Source of the DNA: CAZTJA01 sp964613745
Lineage (GTDB): Bacteria; Desulfobacterota; Desulfomonilia; Desulfomonilales; Desulfomonilaceae
Assembly: GCA_964613745.1 (NCBI GenBank)
Contig: CAZTJA010000006.1
Coordinates: forward strand, 3,920-67,919
Reading direction: 5' to 3'
DNA length: 64,000 bases
Positions 52,678-63,935 of the stretch are shown here, piece by piece. Every line of letters starts with the position of its first letter. Position 1 is the first letter of the stretch. The position numbers and the translations under genes are program-made. The notes beneath the pieces are model-generated. The model made no database searches, had not been told where the DNA came from, and saw only the letters and a program-made list of their open reading frames with translations.

Positions 52678-53943
52678 TTGGAAAAAATTGTCATCAAAGG
52701 CGGACAGCCCCTCCGTGGTAAAATAAGCGCCGGCGGCTCCAAAAATGCCGCTCTGCCTTTAATGTGCGCTGCCTTGCTCACCAGTGACGAGATGATATTC
52801 AATCGAATTCCTGCCTTGAGAGATATTAAGACAACCAAACAGTTACTGCTGCAACTTGGGGTTCAGCTCGATGACTTCACTTCCGGCACTCTGCGAATAA
52901 AAGCTCGTGAAATTTCCGATCATACGGCTCCTTATGAGCTGGTAAAAACAATGAGGGCATCCGTGATGGTCCTCGGCCCTTTAATGGCTCGGGAAGGAAT
53001 TGCCAAAATAAGCCTGCCCGGCGGATGTGCGATCGGCGCTCGCCCGATAGATCAACACCTCAAGGGCCTTGAAGCAATGGGAGCAGAAATCGAATTATCG
53101 GGGGGTTATGTAACCGCTAAGGCAGACTATCTCAAAGCCGCCGACTTTACCTTTGATATTGTCACCGTGACCGGAACGGAAAATCTGATGATGGCCGCCT
53201 CTCTTGCAAAGGGGACGACTATTTTGCGCAATTGCGCTTGCGAACCTGAAATAGTTGAGCTTGCGAATGTTTTGAATCGAATGGGAGCTTCCATCGAAGG
53301 CGCCGGAACAGATACAATGTTGATAGAAGGCAAGGACCGCTTGCAAGGTATAGTTCACAAAGTCATGCCCGACCGAATAGAAGCAGGTACTTTCTTGCTC
53401 GCCGGGGCAATTTCCGAAGGCGACATCTGTGTCCTAGATTGTGATCCCATACATCTCGAAGCCTTACTTAACATACTTTCCGATGCAGGTTTGCAAGTTG
53501 AAACCGGGGAGGACTGGGCAAGAGTGGTCTCCAATGGTGCAATCGGGTGCCGAGACATAGTGACTGACCCTTTTCCCGGGTTCGCAACGGATTTTCAGGC
53601 TCAGTACATGGCGTTAATGTCCATTGGACAGGGTAGCTGCACAATTACCGAACAAGTTTTTGAAAACAGATTCATGCACGTTCAAGAGCTTGTACGAATG
53701 GGAGCTCGAATTCGGGTAAAAGGCAGATCGGCAGCGGTTACTGGGGTTCCGAAATTGTCGGGTGCTCATGTTCAGGCCACTGATTTACGTGCGAGTGCAT
53801 CGTTAATTCTTGCGGGTCTGGCAGCAGAAGGGGTTACGGAAGTTCACCGGGTCTACCATCTCGATCGTGGATATGAGAGGTTGGAAGAAAAATTGTCTCT
53901 CCTGGGTGCCTGCATTCATAGGGAAAAAGACGACATTATTTGA
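52678..53943 (+). CDS. murA: UDP-N-acetylglucosamine 1-carboxyvinyltransferase
   Basis: First committed enzyme of peptidoglycan synthesis: adds enolpyruvate from PEP to UDP-GlcNAc. Inside-out alpha/beta barrel of EPSP-synthase type. Seen: GGSKNAALPL (Lys22, Asn23), catalytic Cys117 in LPGGCAIGARP, and PFPGFATDFQAQ and LDRGYERLEEKL near the C-terminus. 421 aa, normal. Start is TTG at 52678 after GAGGA (5 nt). With Cys117 it belongs to the fosfomycin-sensitive type. hisB follows 21 bp later. Confidence 0.96.
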   Translation: MEKIVIKGGQPLRGKISAGGSKNAALPLMCAALLTSDEMIFNRIPALRDIKTTKQLLLQLGVQLDDFTSGTLRIKAREISDHTAPYELVKTMRASVMVLGPLMAREGIAKISLPGGCAIGARPIDQHLKGLEAMGAEIELSGGYVTAKADYLKAADFTFDIVTVTGTENLMMAASLAKGTTILRNCACEPEIVELANVLNRMGASIEGAGTDTMLIEGKDRLQGIVHKVMPDRIEAGTFLLAGAISEGDICVLDCDPIHLEALLNILSDAGLQVETGEDWARVVSNGAIGCRDIVTDPFPGFATDFQAQYMALMSIGQGSCTITEQVFENRFMHVQELVRMGARIRVKGRSAAVTGVPKLSGAHVQATDLRASASLILAGLAAEGVTEVHRVYHLDRGYERLEEKLSLLGACIHREKDDII

Positions 53944-53964
53944 TCCGAATCCCAACGATAAAGA

Positions 53965-54558
53965 ATGGGTAACATGAGAAAATCAAAATTAAAACGAAAG
54001 ACTTCCGAAACGGACATCACTGTTTCTCTTGATCTAGACGGATCCGGCATTTCAGACATCGCTACGGGAATCGGTTTTTTCGACCATATGCTGGATCATG
54101 TCGCGAGACATGGTAGCTTTGATCTAACGATTTCTGCAGTCGGCGATACCCATGTAGATTTTCACCACACAGTTGAAGATATTGGGATCACTTTTGGAAA
54201 GGTCTTCCGGGAAGCACTTGGAGAAAAGAAGGGAATACTACGTTACGGACATTCAGTAATCCCCATGGATGAAGCATTGGCATACGTCACCATTGATTTA
54301 TCCGGTAGGCCGATGCTGATCTACGAGAATCCCCTGTCTCAAAGATCAGCCGGATCTTTCGCTTTGGATTTGATACCGGTATTTCTTCAAGGTTTCGTCG
54401 ATCGGTCCGGGATGACCATGCATGTAACCGTCAAGGGCGAAAATCCGCATCACGTAGCTGAAGCTATTTTTAAATCTCTGGGGCGAACTCTGCGCCAAGC
54501 TGTTTCTGCGGATTCAAAGCAGTCAGGCTATCCTTCAACCAAAGGTATCTTGGAATAA
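53965..54558 (+). CDS. hisB: imidazoleglycerol-phosphate dehydratase
   Basis: Histidine pathway dehydratase, a Mn-dependent enzyme. Seen: GIGFFDHMLDHVARHG, HHTVEDIGITFGKV and the second repeat with HVTVKGENPHHVAEAIFKSLGRTL split across the molecule. 197 aa, monofunctional (no phosphatase domain). The ATG at 53965 and one at 53974 are both possible. Between murA and hisH. Only hisB and hisH of the pathway are in the window, so the his genes are scattered or continue no further here. Confidence 0.95.
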   Translation: MGNMRKSKLKRKTSETDITVSLDLDGSGISDIATGIGFFDHMLDHVARHGSFDLTISAVGDTHVDFHHTVEDIGITFGKVFREALGEKKGILRYGHSVIPMDEALAYVTIDLSGRPMLIYENPLSQRSAGSFALDLIPVFLQGFVDRSGMTMHVTVKGENPHHVAEAIFKSLGRTLRQAVSADSKQSGYPSTKGILE

Positions 54559-54571
54559 ATTAGAGGTTCTG

Positions 54572-55177
54572 ATGATTGTTGTAGTTGATTACGGCATGGG
54601 AAACCTGCGAAGTGTTGAAAAGGCATTGGAAAAAGTGGGGGCAGATGTCGTAATTTCACGTGATTCGGAACAGATTCGGACAGCGGATCATCTGGTTTTG
54701 CCGGGGGTGGGAGCATTCCCGGAATGCATGAAGAATTTGACGGGACTAAAACTTGTTCAACCTATACGTGAATTTATCGGTTCCGGTAAACCCTTTCTTG
54801 GTATTTGTCTGGGATTGCAGTTGTTATTCGACGAGTCCGATGAATTCGGGCTACACGAAGGTCTTGGAATTATTCCGGGTCGCGTCACCGCTTTCGATAG
54901 AGGCATGAATCTCAAAATCCCGCATATGGGTTGGAACAGCATTAATGTTAGAAAAAACGTCCCCATTTTTGCCGACGTGGATAATGAAAGCTTCGTCTAT
55001 TTCGTACATTCTTATTACGTAATTCCAACGCATATTGAAGATGCGGCAACCACCACGAATTACGGTATTGATTTCGTATCTTCAGTAGCACGAGATAACA
55101 TTTTTGCCGTGCAATTCCATCCGGAAAAGAGCCAAGATATCGGGCTCAAAATTTTAAAGAATTTCGCTTCCCTGTAA
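54572..55177 (+). CDS. hisH: imidazole glycerol phosphate synthase, glutaminase subunit
   Basis: Class I glutamine amidotransferase that feeds ammonia to HisF. Seen: VDYGMGNLRSVEKAL, LPGVGAFPECM, nucleophile Cys in FLGICLGLQLLF, and catalytic His/Glu in VQFHPEKSQ. 201 aa, normal. 13 bp after hisB with TTAGAGGT before the start. hisF is not next; the following gene is convergent ptsN. Confidence 0.95.
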   Translation: MIVVVDYGMGNLRSVEKALEKVGADVVISRDSEQIRTADHLVLPGVGAFPECMKNLTGLKLVQPIREFIGSGKPFLGICLGLQLLFDESDEFGLHEGLGIIPGRVTAFDRGMNLKIPHMGWNSINVRKNVPIFADVDNESFVYFVHSYYVIPTHIEDAATTTNYGIDFVSSVARDNIFAVQFHPEKSQDIGLKILKNFASL

Positions 55178-55186
55178 AGAATCAGG

Positions 55187-55651
55187 CTAAGGCAGCTTCA
55201 TATCAAAATCCGACAAGAGCGAATAGATTTCTTCTCTCGATTCTGCATGCTGAAGGCTATTTTTGAGAATGGGATCTTTGAACAACCGAGAAATGCGCGC
55301 CAGGGCCTTGAGATGATCTCCCGCAGAATTCTTGGGCGCGACCAATAGAAAAAATAGGTGAGCGGGCCTGTTATCCATCGAGTGAAAATCAACACCGTTG
55401 ATGCTGCGTCCAAAACTCGCTATCAAAGTTTCAACGCCGTCAAACTTACCGTGAGGGATGGCAACCCCTCCACCAATCCCCGTGCTTCCCAGGTTTTCAC
55501 GTGAAATGAGGGTTTGCAGAAGTCTGTCCCGGTCGAGATCCGGATTTGCAGATGCAATCGGTTCGACCAACTCGGACAATACTGCTTCTTTCGTATCTGC
55601 AGTGAGGAAGGCGATTATTCCGTCCGAACGTAGAAAATCAAGTATCCGCAT
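55187..55651 (-). CDS. ptsN: PTS IIA-Ntr-like regulatory protein
   Basis: 154-aa PTS EIIA fructose/nitrogen domain. Phosphorylatable His67 lies in GGVAIPHGKFDGV. It begins RILDFLRSDGIIAFLTADTK. Last gene in the pyrG...rpoN-hpf-ptsN order, well known in proteobacteria; it likely modulates metabolism by phosphorylation rather than sugar uptake. A PTS EI-Ntr is not in the window. Convergent with hisH, 9 bp apart. Confidence 0.9.
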   Translation of the reverse strand: MRILDFLRSDGIIAFLTADTKEAVLSELVEPIASANPDLDRDRLLQTLISRENLGSTGIGGGVAIPHGKFDGVETLIASFGRSINGVDFHSMDNRPAHLFFLLVAPKNSAGDHLKALARISRLFKDPILKNSLQHAESREEIYSLLSDFDMKLP

Positions 55652-55770
55652 GGAAGTGTTTTAACCGTTTCGGCAAACTTAAATAGCCGGACCCGAAGGA
55701 CCGACCATTTCTGCCTCACCTTACTGCCGAGCTAAACACAGGTCAAGTGCCGAGGGCAGGACGTGAATAA

Positions 55771-55800
55771 ATTGCCCGGACAGCAAATAGTCCGGACAAT
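55771..55800 (-). terminator. hairpin between hpf and ptsN
   Basis: ATTGCCCGGAC (55771-55781) and GTCCGGACAAT (55790-55800) pair with one mismatch around an 8-nt loop; the minus-strand continuation is CAATTTATTC. Positioned 20 bp after the hpf stop. Could terminate part of the rpoN-hpf transcript. Confidence 0.45.
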
Positions 55801-55819
55801 GCTTGTCGATGATGTTAGG

Positions 55820-56362
55820 TCACGAATTTTGAGGAACTATCAACCCGTAATTGCCGTCTTTCCTGCGATATAACACATTCACGGATTGGGTCGATGCATT
55901 ATTGAAAACCAGGAAATCTTGATGTGAAAGGTCCATCTGCATTGCCGCTTCATCGACGGACATTGGTTTTACAAAGTAATTCTCAGTTTTCACTACTACG
56001 GGTTCCTGATCATCCTCGAAGCTTTCCGGCTGGTAAATATCACGTCGCCAGGTGATCTCTTTTCCCTGGGATGGTTTGTGTTTTCTGATTTTCGCTTTGT
56101 ACTTCTTAACTTGCCGTTCAATCTTGTCCATGACGAGATCGATTGCCGCGTACATATCATCGTGTGATTCTTGTCCGGCGATTCTGATTCCGTTCGCGTT
56201 CATAACGACATCAACAATATTTCGGAACTTCTGAACCGTCAATGTAACCTGAGTTTCCAGAGGTCTATCGATATACTTTGTGAATCGTGTCGTTCTCTCT
56301 TGAACGTAGTTCTTCAGGGCCTCTGAAGGCTCCATGTGACGAAATGTTACGGAAAGCTGCAT
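55820..56362 (-). CDS. hpf: ribosome hibernation promoting factor (long form)
   Basis: 180 aa. N-terminal S30AE domain (about 1-100) with LKNYVQERTTRFTKYIDRPLETQ split by turns and DDMYAAIDLVMDKIERQVKK, and the C-terminal dimerisation domain (about 125-178, KPMSVDEAAMQMDLSHQDFLVF). The long form dimerises 70S ribosomes into inactive 100S. AGGAGG precedes the ATG. rpoN lies upstream. Confidence 0.94.
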   Translation of the reverse strand: MQLSVTFRHMEPSEALKNYVQERTTRFTKYIDRPLETQVTLTVQKFRNIVDVVMNANGIRIAGQESHDDMYAAIDLVMDKIERQVKKYKAKIRKHKPSQGKEITWRRDIYQPESFEDDQEPVVVKTENYFVKPMSVDEAAMQMDLSHQDFLVFNNASTQSVNVLYRRKDGNYGLIVPQNS

Positions 56363-56396
56363 ATAAAAACCTCCTGTTTAAACAAGCCCGATACAA

Positions 56397-57827
56397 TCAA
56401 TATTTCTTTCTCCTCTTACTTGACTGAGGAATTCCCAAGAGTTCCCTGTACTTGGCTACTGTGCGTCGAGCGATATGTATTTGGAACCGGGCCAATTCCT
56501 CGACAATCTGTTTATCGCTTGCAGGCCTCTTGGGATTTTCGTTCTTAACTATTTTAATTATTTGATTCTTAACTGATTCACTTGCAATTACATCTGAACC
56601 GTGGCGTATGCCTGAGTTGAAGAAGTATTTCAGTTCAAAAATACCACGTGGGGTATGAACATATTTATTCGTGGTTACCCGGCTGATGGTTGACTCGTGC
56701 ATGTCGATGTCTTCCGCGATATCTTTGAGTATCAAAGGCTTAAGATAATCGATACCTTTGTCAAAAAACTCCCTTTGAAACTTGATTATCGACTCCGTAA
56801 CCTTATAAATGGTTCTCTGCCGTTGATGAATACTCTTGATCAGCCACATGGCCCCGCGCATTTTTTCCTGGATATAATCCTTTGCATTACCTGGAGCTAT
56901 ATTCGAATGAAGCTCCTTTTGATAAAAAGCACTGATCTTCAGGCGGGGTAGTCCGTCGTCATTGAGAAGAATTGAATAATCATTGCCGACACGAATAATG
57001 TAAATATCCGGAATCACGAATACCGTATCGTTGTTGTGAAAAGGCCTCCCGGGTTTGGGTTCCAAGGACGTCAGAAATTGTGAAGCTTCTTTGATGTCTT
57101 CCAGCGTCACTCTAAATTTTTTGGCCAAAAGATCGTTCTTTTCTTTTTCAAAGAGCTCGAATCCTTCTTCCAGGATGCTTATCGCTAGCCGGTGGTCGGG
57201 ATCCAAAGACTTGGCCTGGATGAGCAAACATTCCCGCAGATCTCTTGCACCAATGCCGATGGGATCAAATTTCTGAACCTCGATCAAAACTCGTTCAACA
57301 TCCGATACAGACACATTCAGTGTTTCGGCCACTTGTTCAAGCGCTATATCCAGATAGCCGTTTTCATCGATGTTACCAATCAACTCAAAGGCTATTCTTC
57401 TATCGATGCCTTCAATGGGACTAAGTTGGAGCTGCCGAATGAGATAGTTAAATAGGTTTTCATGATAGCTGGTCATATTTTCCAGAGCTGAACGCTCCGA
57501 AAATTCTTTCTGGGCTGGAGCGTAGTCAGCTCCGTAGCTTTCCAGGTAATTTTCCCAGTCCATGTCATTGATTTCCCCATTTGGTCTCTCGGGTTCAACG
57601 ACAAGCTCCTCTATTGATTTCAAATCCTGCCGGGCATCAATTTCCTGTTCCGTGAAGGGCTCTTCATGAGAGGAGATTTCCAGAAGCGGGTTCTCTTTCA
57701 GCTCCTGTTCCAACGCACTTACCACTTCCAAGTGGTTGTACTGCAAGAGCTTGATTGCCTGCTGCAATTGAGGCGTCATGACCAACTGTTGGGTCTGACG
57801 CAATGTTTGTTTTATTTCAAGAGCCAT
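56397..57827 (-). CDS. rpoN: RNA polymerase sigma-54 factor
   Basis: 476 aa. Activator-interacting N-terminus rich in Gln/Leu (LRQTQQLVMTPQLQQAIKLL), acidic linker (about 50-105), core-binding region, HTH with HESTISRVTTNKYVHTPRG, and the RpoN box ARRTVAKYRE near the C-terminus. Directs -24/-12 promoters and requires activators such as the NtrC-type regulator at 20.3 kb. It lies between lptB and hpf, as usual. Confidence 0.96.
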   Translation of the reverse strand: MALEIKQTLRQTQQLVMTPQLQQAIKLLQYNHLEVVSALEQELKENPLLEISSHEEPFTEQEIDARQDLKSIEELVVEPERPNGEINDMDWENYLESYGADYAPAQKEFSERSALENMTSYHENLFNYLIRQLQLSPIEGIDRRIAFELIGNIDENGYLDIALEQVAETLNVSVSDVERVLIEVQKFDPIGIGARDLRECLLIQAKSLDPDHRLAISILEEGFELFEKEKNDLLAKKFRVTLEDIKEASQFLTSLEPKPGRPFHNNDTVFVIPDIYIIRVGNDYSILLNDDGLPRLKISAFYQKELHSNIAPGNAKDYIQEKMRGAMWLIKSIHQRQRTIYKVTESIIKFQREFFDKGIDYLKPLILKDIAEDIDMHESTISRVTTNKYVHTPRGIFELKYFFNSGIRHGSDVIASESVKNQIIKIVKNENPKRPASDKQIVEELARFQIHIARRTVAKYRELLGIPQSSKRRKKY

Positions 57828-57833
57828 ATCACA

Positions 57834-58565
57834 TCACATCGTAAACTGTTTGCCGAGGTAGACCTCTTTGGCACGTTCGCTTGCCGCTATTGTGCGGGGA
57901 TCCCCCTGTTCCAGAATTTTGCCTTTATCAAGTAAGTATATAATATCACAAACACCTAAGGTCTCTCTAGTATTGTGGTCCGTTATCACAATTCCAATTC
58001 CGCGTTCCCTAAGCTTGCTTATTATTTTTTGTATCTCCAAAACCACTATTGGATCTAATCCGGCAAAAGGTTCGTCGAGCAATATGAAATCAGGTTCCGT
58101 CACCAGTGCTCGCGTAATCTCCAATCTCCTGCGCTGCCCTCCAGAAAGGCTATTCGCGGTTTGATCAGCCAGTCCGGAAATATCCAGCTCGCTCAATAAC
58201 GAAGCCAAGCGCTCTTGACGTATTTTTTTGTCGGGCTGCACAGTTTCCAGAATGGCCATAATATTTTCCGACACTGTCAATTTGCGGAACACCGATGATT
58301 CTTGAGGCAAGTAGTTGATTCCTAGCCTTGCTCTTAAATAGATGGGGAGATTCGAGATGTCTTGATCATCAAGAAACACTTCACCTGAATCAGGCCGAAT
58401 CAATCCCGTTATCATGTAGAAGGTGGTCGTCTTACCCGCCCCGTTTGGACCCAATAGGCCCACCACTTGTCCGGACTTAATGGTAAGACTGACATCATCG
58501 ACAACTTTCCGCCCACGGTATTGTTTTACTAAACTTCGAGTTCTCAGCTCCCGATTCTTGACGAT
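57834..58565 (-). CDS. lptB: LPS export ABC ATPase, with a non-canonical start
   Basis: ATPase of the LptB2FGC transporter. Seen: GLLGPNGAGKTTTF (Walker A), NSLSGGQRRRLEI (signature), ILLDEPFAGLDP (Walker B) and TDHNTRET (His switch). From the first GTG (58466) the protein would lack strand 1 and the start of the domain; homology clearly extends upstream (RSLVKQYRGRKVVDDVSLTI). In that stretch no ATG, GTG or TTG exists before the in-frame lptA amber stop. I therefore extend to the ATC codon at 58565, preceded by AAGGAG with 9-nt spacing, giving 244 aa; a CTG at 58547 is the other candidate. Confidence 0.85.
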   Translation of the reverse strand: MVKNRELRTRSLVKQYRGRKVVDDVSLTIKSGQVVGLLGPNGAGKTTTFYMITGLIRPDSGEVFLDDQDISNLPIYLRARLGINYLPQESSVFRKLTVSENIMAILETVQPDKKIRQERLASLLSELDISGLADQTANSLSGGQRRRLEITRALVTEPDFILLDEPFAGLDPIVVLEIQKIISKLRERGIGIVITDHNTRETLGVCDIIYLLDKGKILEQGDPRTIAASERAKEVYLGKQFTM

Positions 58566-58568
58566 TTC

Positions 58569-59132
58569 CTATTTCTCCTTTTTTGCCTTACCGGGATTCA
58601 GCGTCGCCTTGATACCGCCGTTATCCTCCCCGCCCATTAATTCAGCCCTGTTTTCGTCGAGATATATAATAATTGTTGGAGCAGTGAGCATATGAGGCCC
58701 CTGCCATACTTTGGGAGGTCCTTCGTTCAGCAAGACGGTTCGCTTCTGATTATCCAATACAGCTTTACCCGCAACGGCCGTCAATTCACCTTTTGTAACT
58801 TTAACGTTGCCCGTTGCTACGGCATTTTTGACCGAACCGGAAATATCCTTCGAACTCTTCTTGACCACTTCGGGGTCCGACTTGCCCTTTTTCTCATCTT
58901 CGTACACGACAACCAGACGATCGCATGTCAGAAGCATGTCTTCTTGTTTGATTTTGACTTTGCCGTCAAAAACTAATTCGGCTCCCCCCGGCACCATGCG
59001 AGCAGTCATTTTTCTCGAATTTACCTCAATTGGCTTATCCGATAGCTTGGCCGCATTTGCAGATTCTTCAGCCATCCCCAAGGTGGAAAAAATGAGAACC
59101 AGTGAAACAGTTATGATGAGGGAACGAGTCAT
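58569..59132 (-). CDS. lptA: periplasmic LPS-transport protein LptA
   Basis: 187 aa. Signal peptide (about 1-21, SLIITVSLVLIFSTLGMA) and an OstA-like beta-jellyroll (about 30-165) with KIKQEDMLLTCDRLVVVYED and ATGNVKVTKGELTAVAGKAVL split by a charged loop. The C-terminal tail is basic. It forms the periplasmic bridge of the Lpt system. It starts 2 bp after lptC. Its TAG stop is in the same frame as lptB. Confidence 0.88.
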   Translation of the reverse strand: MTRSLIITVSLVLIFSTLGMAEESANAAKLSDKPIEVNSRKMTARMVPGGAELVFDGKVKIKQEDMLLTCDRLVVVYEDEKKGKSDPEVVKKSSKDISGSVKNAVATGNVKVTKGELTAVAGKAVLDNQKRTVLLNEGPPKVWQGPHMLTAPTIIIYLDENRAELMGGEDNGGIKATLNPGKAKKEK

Positions 59133-59134
59133 GT

Positions 59135-59752
59135 CTAGAGAGGCAGTTTCGATTTGGATGTAAACAGTTTCAGGTCGGAGATAACTGCCGTGACTTCCTG
59201 TTCGATTACGATTTCCTCGGTCTCCATTGTTATCTTGAGCCCTTTGCCATGAACTTTAAGATTGCCTGTTGATAGGGAAACCGGCTTTTCCGTCTGAGCT
59301 GTTTTATGTTGATCGTTGTAACCAATCTCGTCGGTGGAAAAGAGGAAATCCTTGTATTCCAACTTCACATCGCCTTCGGCAAGAATCGTTTTAGCGTTCT
59401 TGTCCAAATTACCTTTCTGAGCGGCCAAAGAAATTTTTCCGCCTTTACCTCCCAGGTATTCCACCGATGGTCTCGTGAGCGAAACCTTTTCCAAGGAGTC
59501 CGAAACTTCTGCGGAAACAGCTTTGAGTTCCCAGGGGTGTGCACCGGGAGAGGTATAGGAAAAGTTTTCGATAAGCATCTTGCCTTCAACCTGTTTGCTT
59601 GGTGTAAACGCGCTCACTTCAGGCTGAAAATATCTATTTACAGCGTACATCAGAATGGAAAGGGCTACTGCCGTGACCACCAGAGCTTGAGAGGTAATTC
59701 TGATGGCTTTCAGACGATACCAACGTTCCATTTCCTTATGATCTAGGGACAT
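59135..59752 (-). CDS. lptC: LPS export protein LptC
   Basis: 205 aa. One N-terminal membrane anchor (about 19-38, ALVVTAVALSILMYAVN) and a periplasmic jellyroll domain with SYTSPGAHPWELKA, ILAEGDVKLEYKDFLFSTDEI, the usual LptC pattern. Receives LPS from LptBFG and hands it to LptA. 10 bp downstream of kdsAC and directly before lptA. Confidence 0.87.
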   Translation of the reverse strand: MSLDHKEMERWYRLKAIRITSQALVVTAVALSILMYAVNRYFQPEVSAFTPSKQVEGKMLIENFSYTSPGAHPWELKAVSAEVSDSLEKVSLTRPSVEYLGGKGGKISLAAQKGNLDKNAKTILAEGDVKLEYKDFLFSTDEIGYNDQHKTAQTEKPVSLSTGNLKVHGKGLKITMETEEIVIEQEVTAVISDLKLFTSKSKLPL

Positions 59753-59762
59753 CCGTAAGCCT

Positions 59763-61169
59763 TCAAACGTAGTAGCGGGCCAGAGCCTCTTCGCTTTTCC
59801 CTTGAGCTTTGAGAATCATATCGATGATTTCACGAGCAGCCCCGTTGCCGCCGGCAGCCTTGGTGACGTAATCGGCTTCTACGCGCACTGCGTCAGGAGC
59901 CTCAGGGACCGTAAAACTGAAACCGGCTCTCCTCATCAGAGGAATGTCCACAACATCGTCACCCATAACCGCGACCTGGTCGTTTGTTATTCCAAGATCT
60001 TCGACGAGTTGAGCAAGAGCAGGTTTCTTGTCTTTCATCCCCTGATATACGCGTTCAATGCCCAATTCAAGTGCTCGCCTTGAAACAACTTCCGAACTTC
60101 TTCCGGTCACAAGGGCAATCTCGAGTCCGGTTCGTATAGCAATCTTTATACCATGTCCGTCTCTAACATGAAAGGATTTTATCTCCAGATTACCGCTCCC
60201 GAACACTATTTTGCCGTCAGTCAGCACTCCGTCTACATCCAACACGAGTAATTTTATTTTTTGCAGCTTCATATTCAAATCATTCAAACCGAAAGAACGT
60301 GCCGCGTTTTCAGGATTCGATTTCAGTTCAGGAGGTAAACCTTCGGTCACAACTGTCCGTATCTGCTTCAAAGTGTTCAGTAGGTTTCTTACCTCCGACA
60401 ACTCCAAGGAGTTCGGACCGTCACAGAGAGCGGACTCAGGTTCCGGGTGAACTTCCATAAAGATGCCGTCCGCCCCGGCAGCAACTGCAGCCTGAGCTAG
60501 GACAGGAACGAGGCCCCTGTCCCCACCTGAACATGAAGAACCTCTACCGGGGAATTGTGCGGAATGGGTTGCATCAAAAATCACCGGAAAACCGAATTTC
60601 TTGAGCCGTGGAATCGATCGCATGTCCGAAACTAAATCGTTATAGCCGAAAGTCGAGCCTCGCTCTGTCAAAAGAATCTTCGTATTTCCCGAAGAAACAA
60701 CTTTATTTATCGCATGCTCCATGTCATCGGGGGATTGAAACTGACCTTTTTTAATATTAATCACTCTTCCGGTTTTAGCGGCCTCCATTAGGAGATCCGT
60801 TTGTCGGCTTAGAAATGCGGGGATCTGTATCACATCCAGTATCAATCCTGCAGGTTTGGCCTGATCCGGTGTGTGAATGTCGGATAAGATGGGAAGCCCG
60901 GTCTTTTCTCTTATTCTCTCCAGGATCTCAAGTCCGCGCCGTAGCCCAGGTCCTCTATAAGATTCAATGGAGGTTCTGTTGGCCTTGTCAAAGGAAGCCT
61001 TAAATATGATAGGTATTCCGAGATCTAGTTGAATGTCTCGCAATTCTTCGGCAATTCTGAGGGTAAGCTCCTCGGATTCAATTACACACGGGCCCAGGAT
61101 TGCAAAAAACAATTTACTGAGATTTAGCTCGCCCAAATTCACCTCTTTATTCGGCAGCTCATAATTCAT
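59763..61169 (-). CDS. KdsA-KdsC fusion: Kdo-8-phosphate synthase and phosphatase
   Basis: One frame joining two consecutive Kdo enzymes. Residues about 1-275 are KdsA (GPCVIESEE, KASFDKANRTSIESYRGPG, DATHSAQFPG, MEVHPEPE), condensing PEP with arabinose-5-phosphate. Residues 300-468 are KdsC, a HAD phosphatase (LDVDGVLTDGK, VTGRSS, MGDDVVDIPLM) that dephosphorylates Kdo-8-P. A short linker near 280-299 has no stop. The frame extends to 61277, but the ATG at 61169 has AGGAG at 5 nt and a family-like N-terminus, so it is chosen (468 aa). Between pyrG and lptC. Confidence 0.92.
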   Translation of the reverse strand: MNYELPNKEVNLGELNLSKLFFAILGPCVIESEELTLRIAEELRDIQLDLGIPIIFKASFDKANRTSIESYRGPGLRRGLEILERIREKTGLPILSDIHTPDQAKPAGLILDVIQIPAFLSRQTDLLMEAAKTGRVINIKKGQFQSPDDMEHAINKVVSSGNTKILLTERGSTFGYNDLVSDMRSIPRLKKFGFPVIFDATHSAQFPGRGSSCSGGDRGLVPVLAQAAVAAGADGIFMEVHPEPESALCDGPNSLELSEVRNLLNTLKQIRTVVTEGLPPELKSNPENAARSFGLNDLNMKLQKIKLLVLDVDGVLTDGKIVFGSGNLEIKSFHVRDGHGIKIAIRTGLEIALVTGRSSEVVSRRALELGIERVYQGMKDKKPALAQLVEDLGITNDQVAVMGDDVVDIPLMRRAGFSFTVPEAPDAVRVEADYVTKAAGGNGAAREIIDMILKAQGKSEEALARYYV

Positions 61170-61324
61170 TTCTGCTCCTAGCGAAGCCATTGCTCGGGTA
61201 TGCATCCCACGAACGAAAGTCGTTTCGGTCGCCTCTAGTGCATGAAGGCTATCCGGTTGATCCGCGAAAGAAACCATTCACCGGATGATTGCAACAACGA
61301 GATGAATCCAATGAAAGTTTCACG

Positions 61325-63935
<2,611 letters not shown>

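Noticed and set aside
57869..57886. TGGCAC...TTGC sequence resembling a sigma54 promoter
   Set aside because: The GG-GC spacing is 11, not 10, and it is inside lptB.
58569..58571. Pyrrolysine or other amber recoding joining LptA to LptB
   Set aside because: An exported LptA fused to a cytoplasmic ATPase makes no topological sense, and a well-placed SD suits a separate start; kept only as an alternative in the finding.
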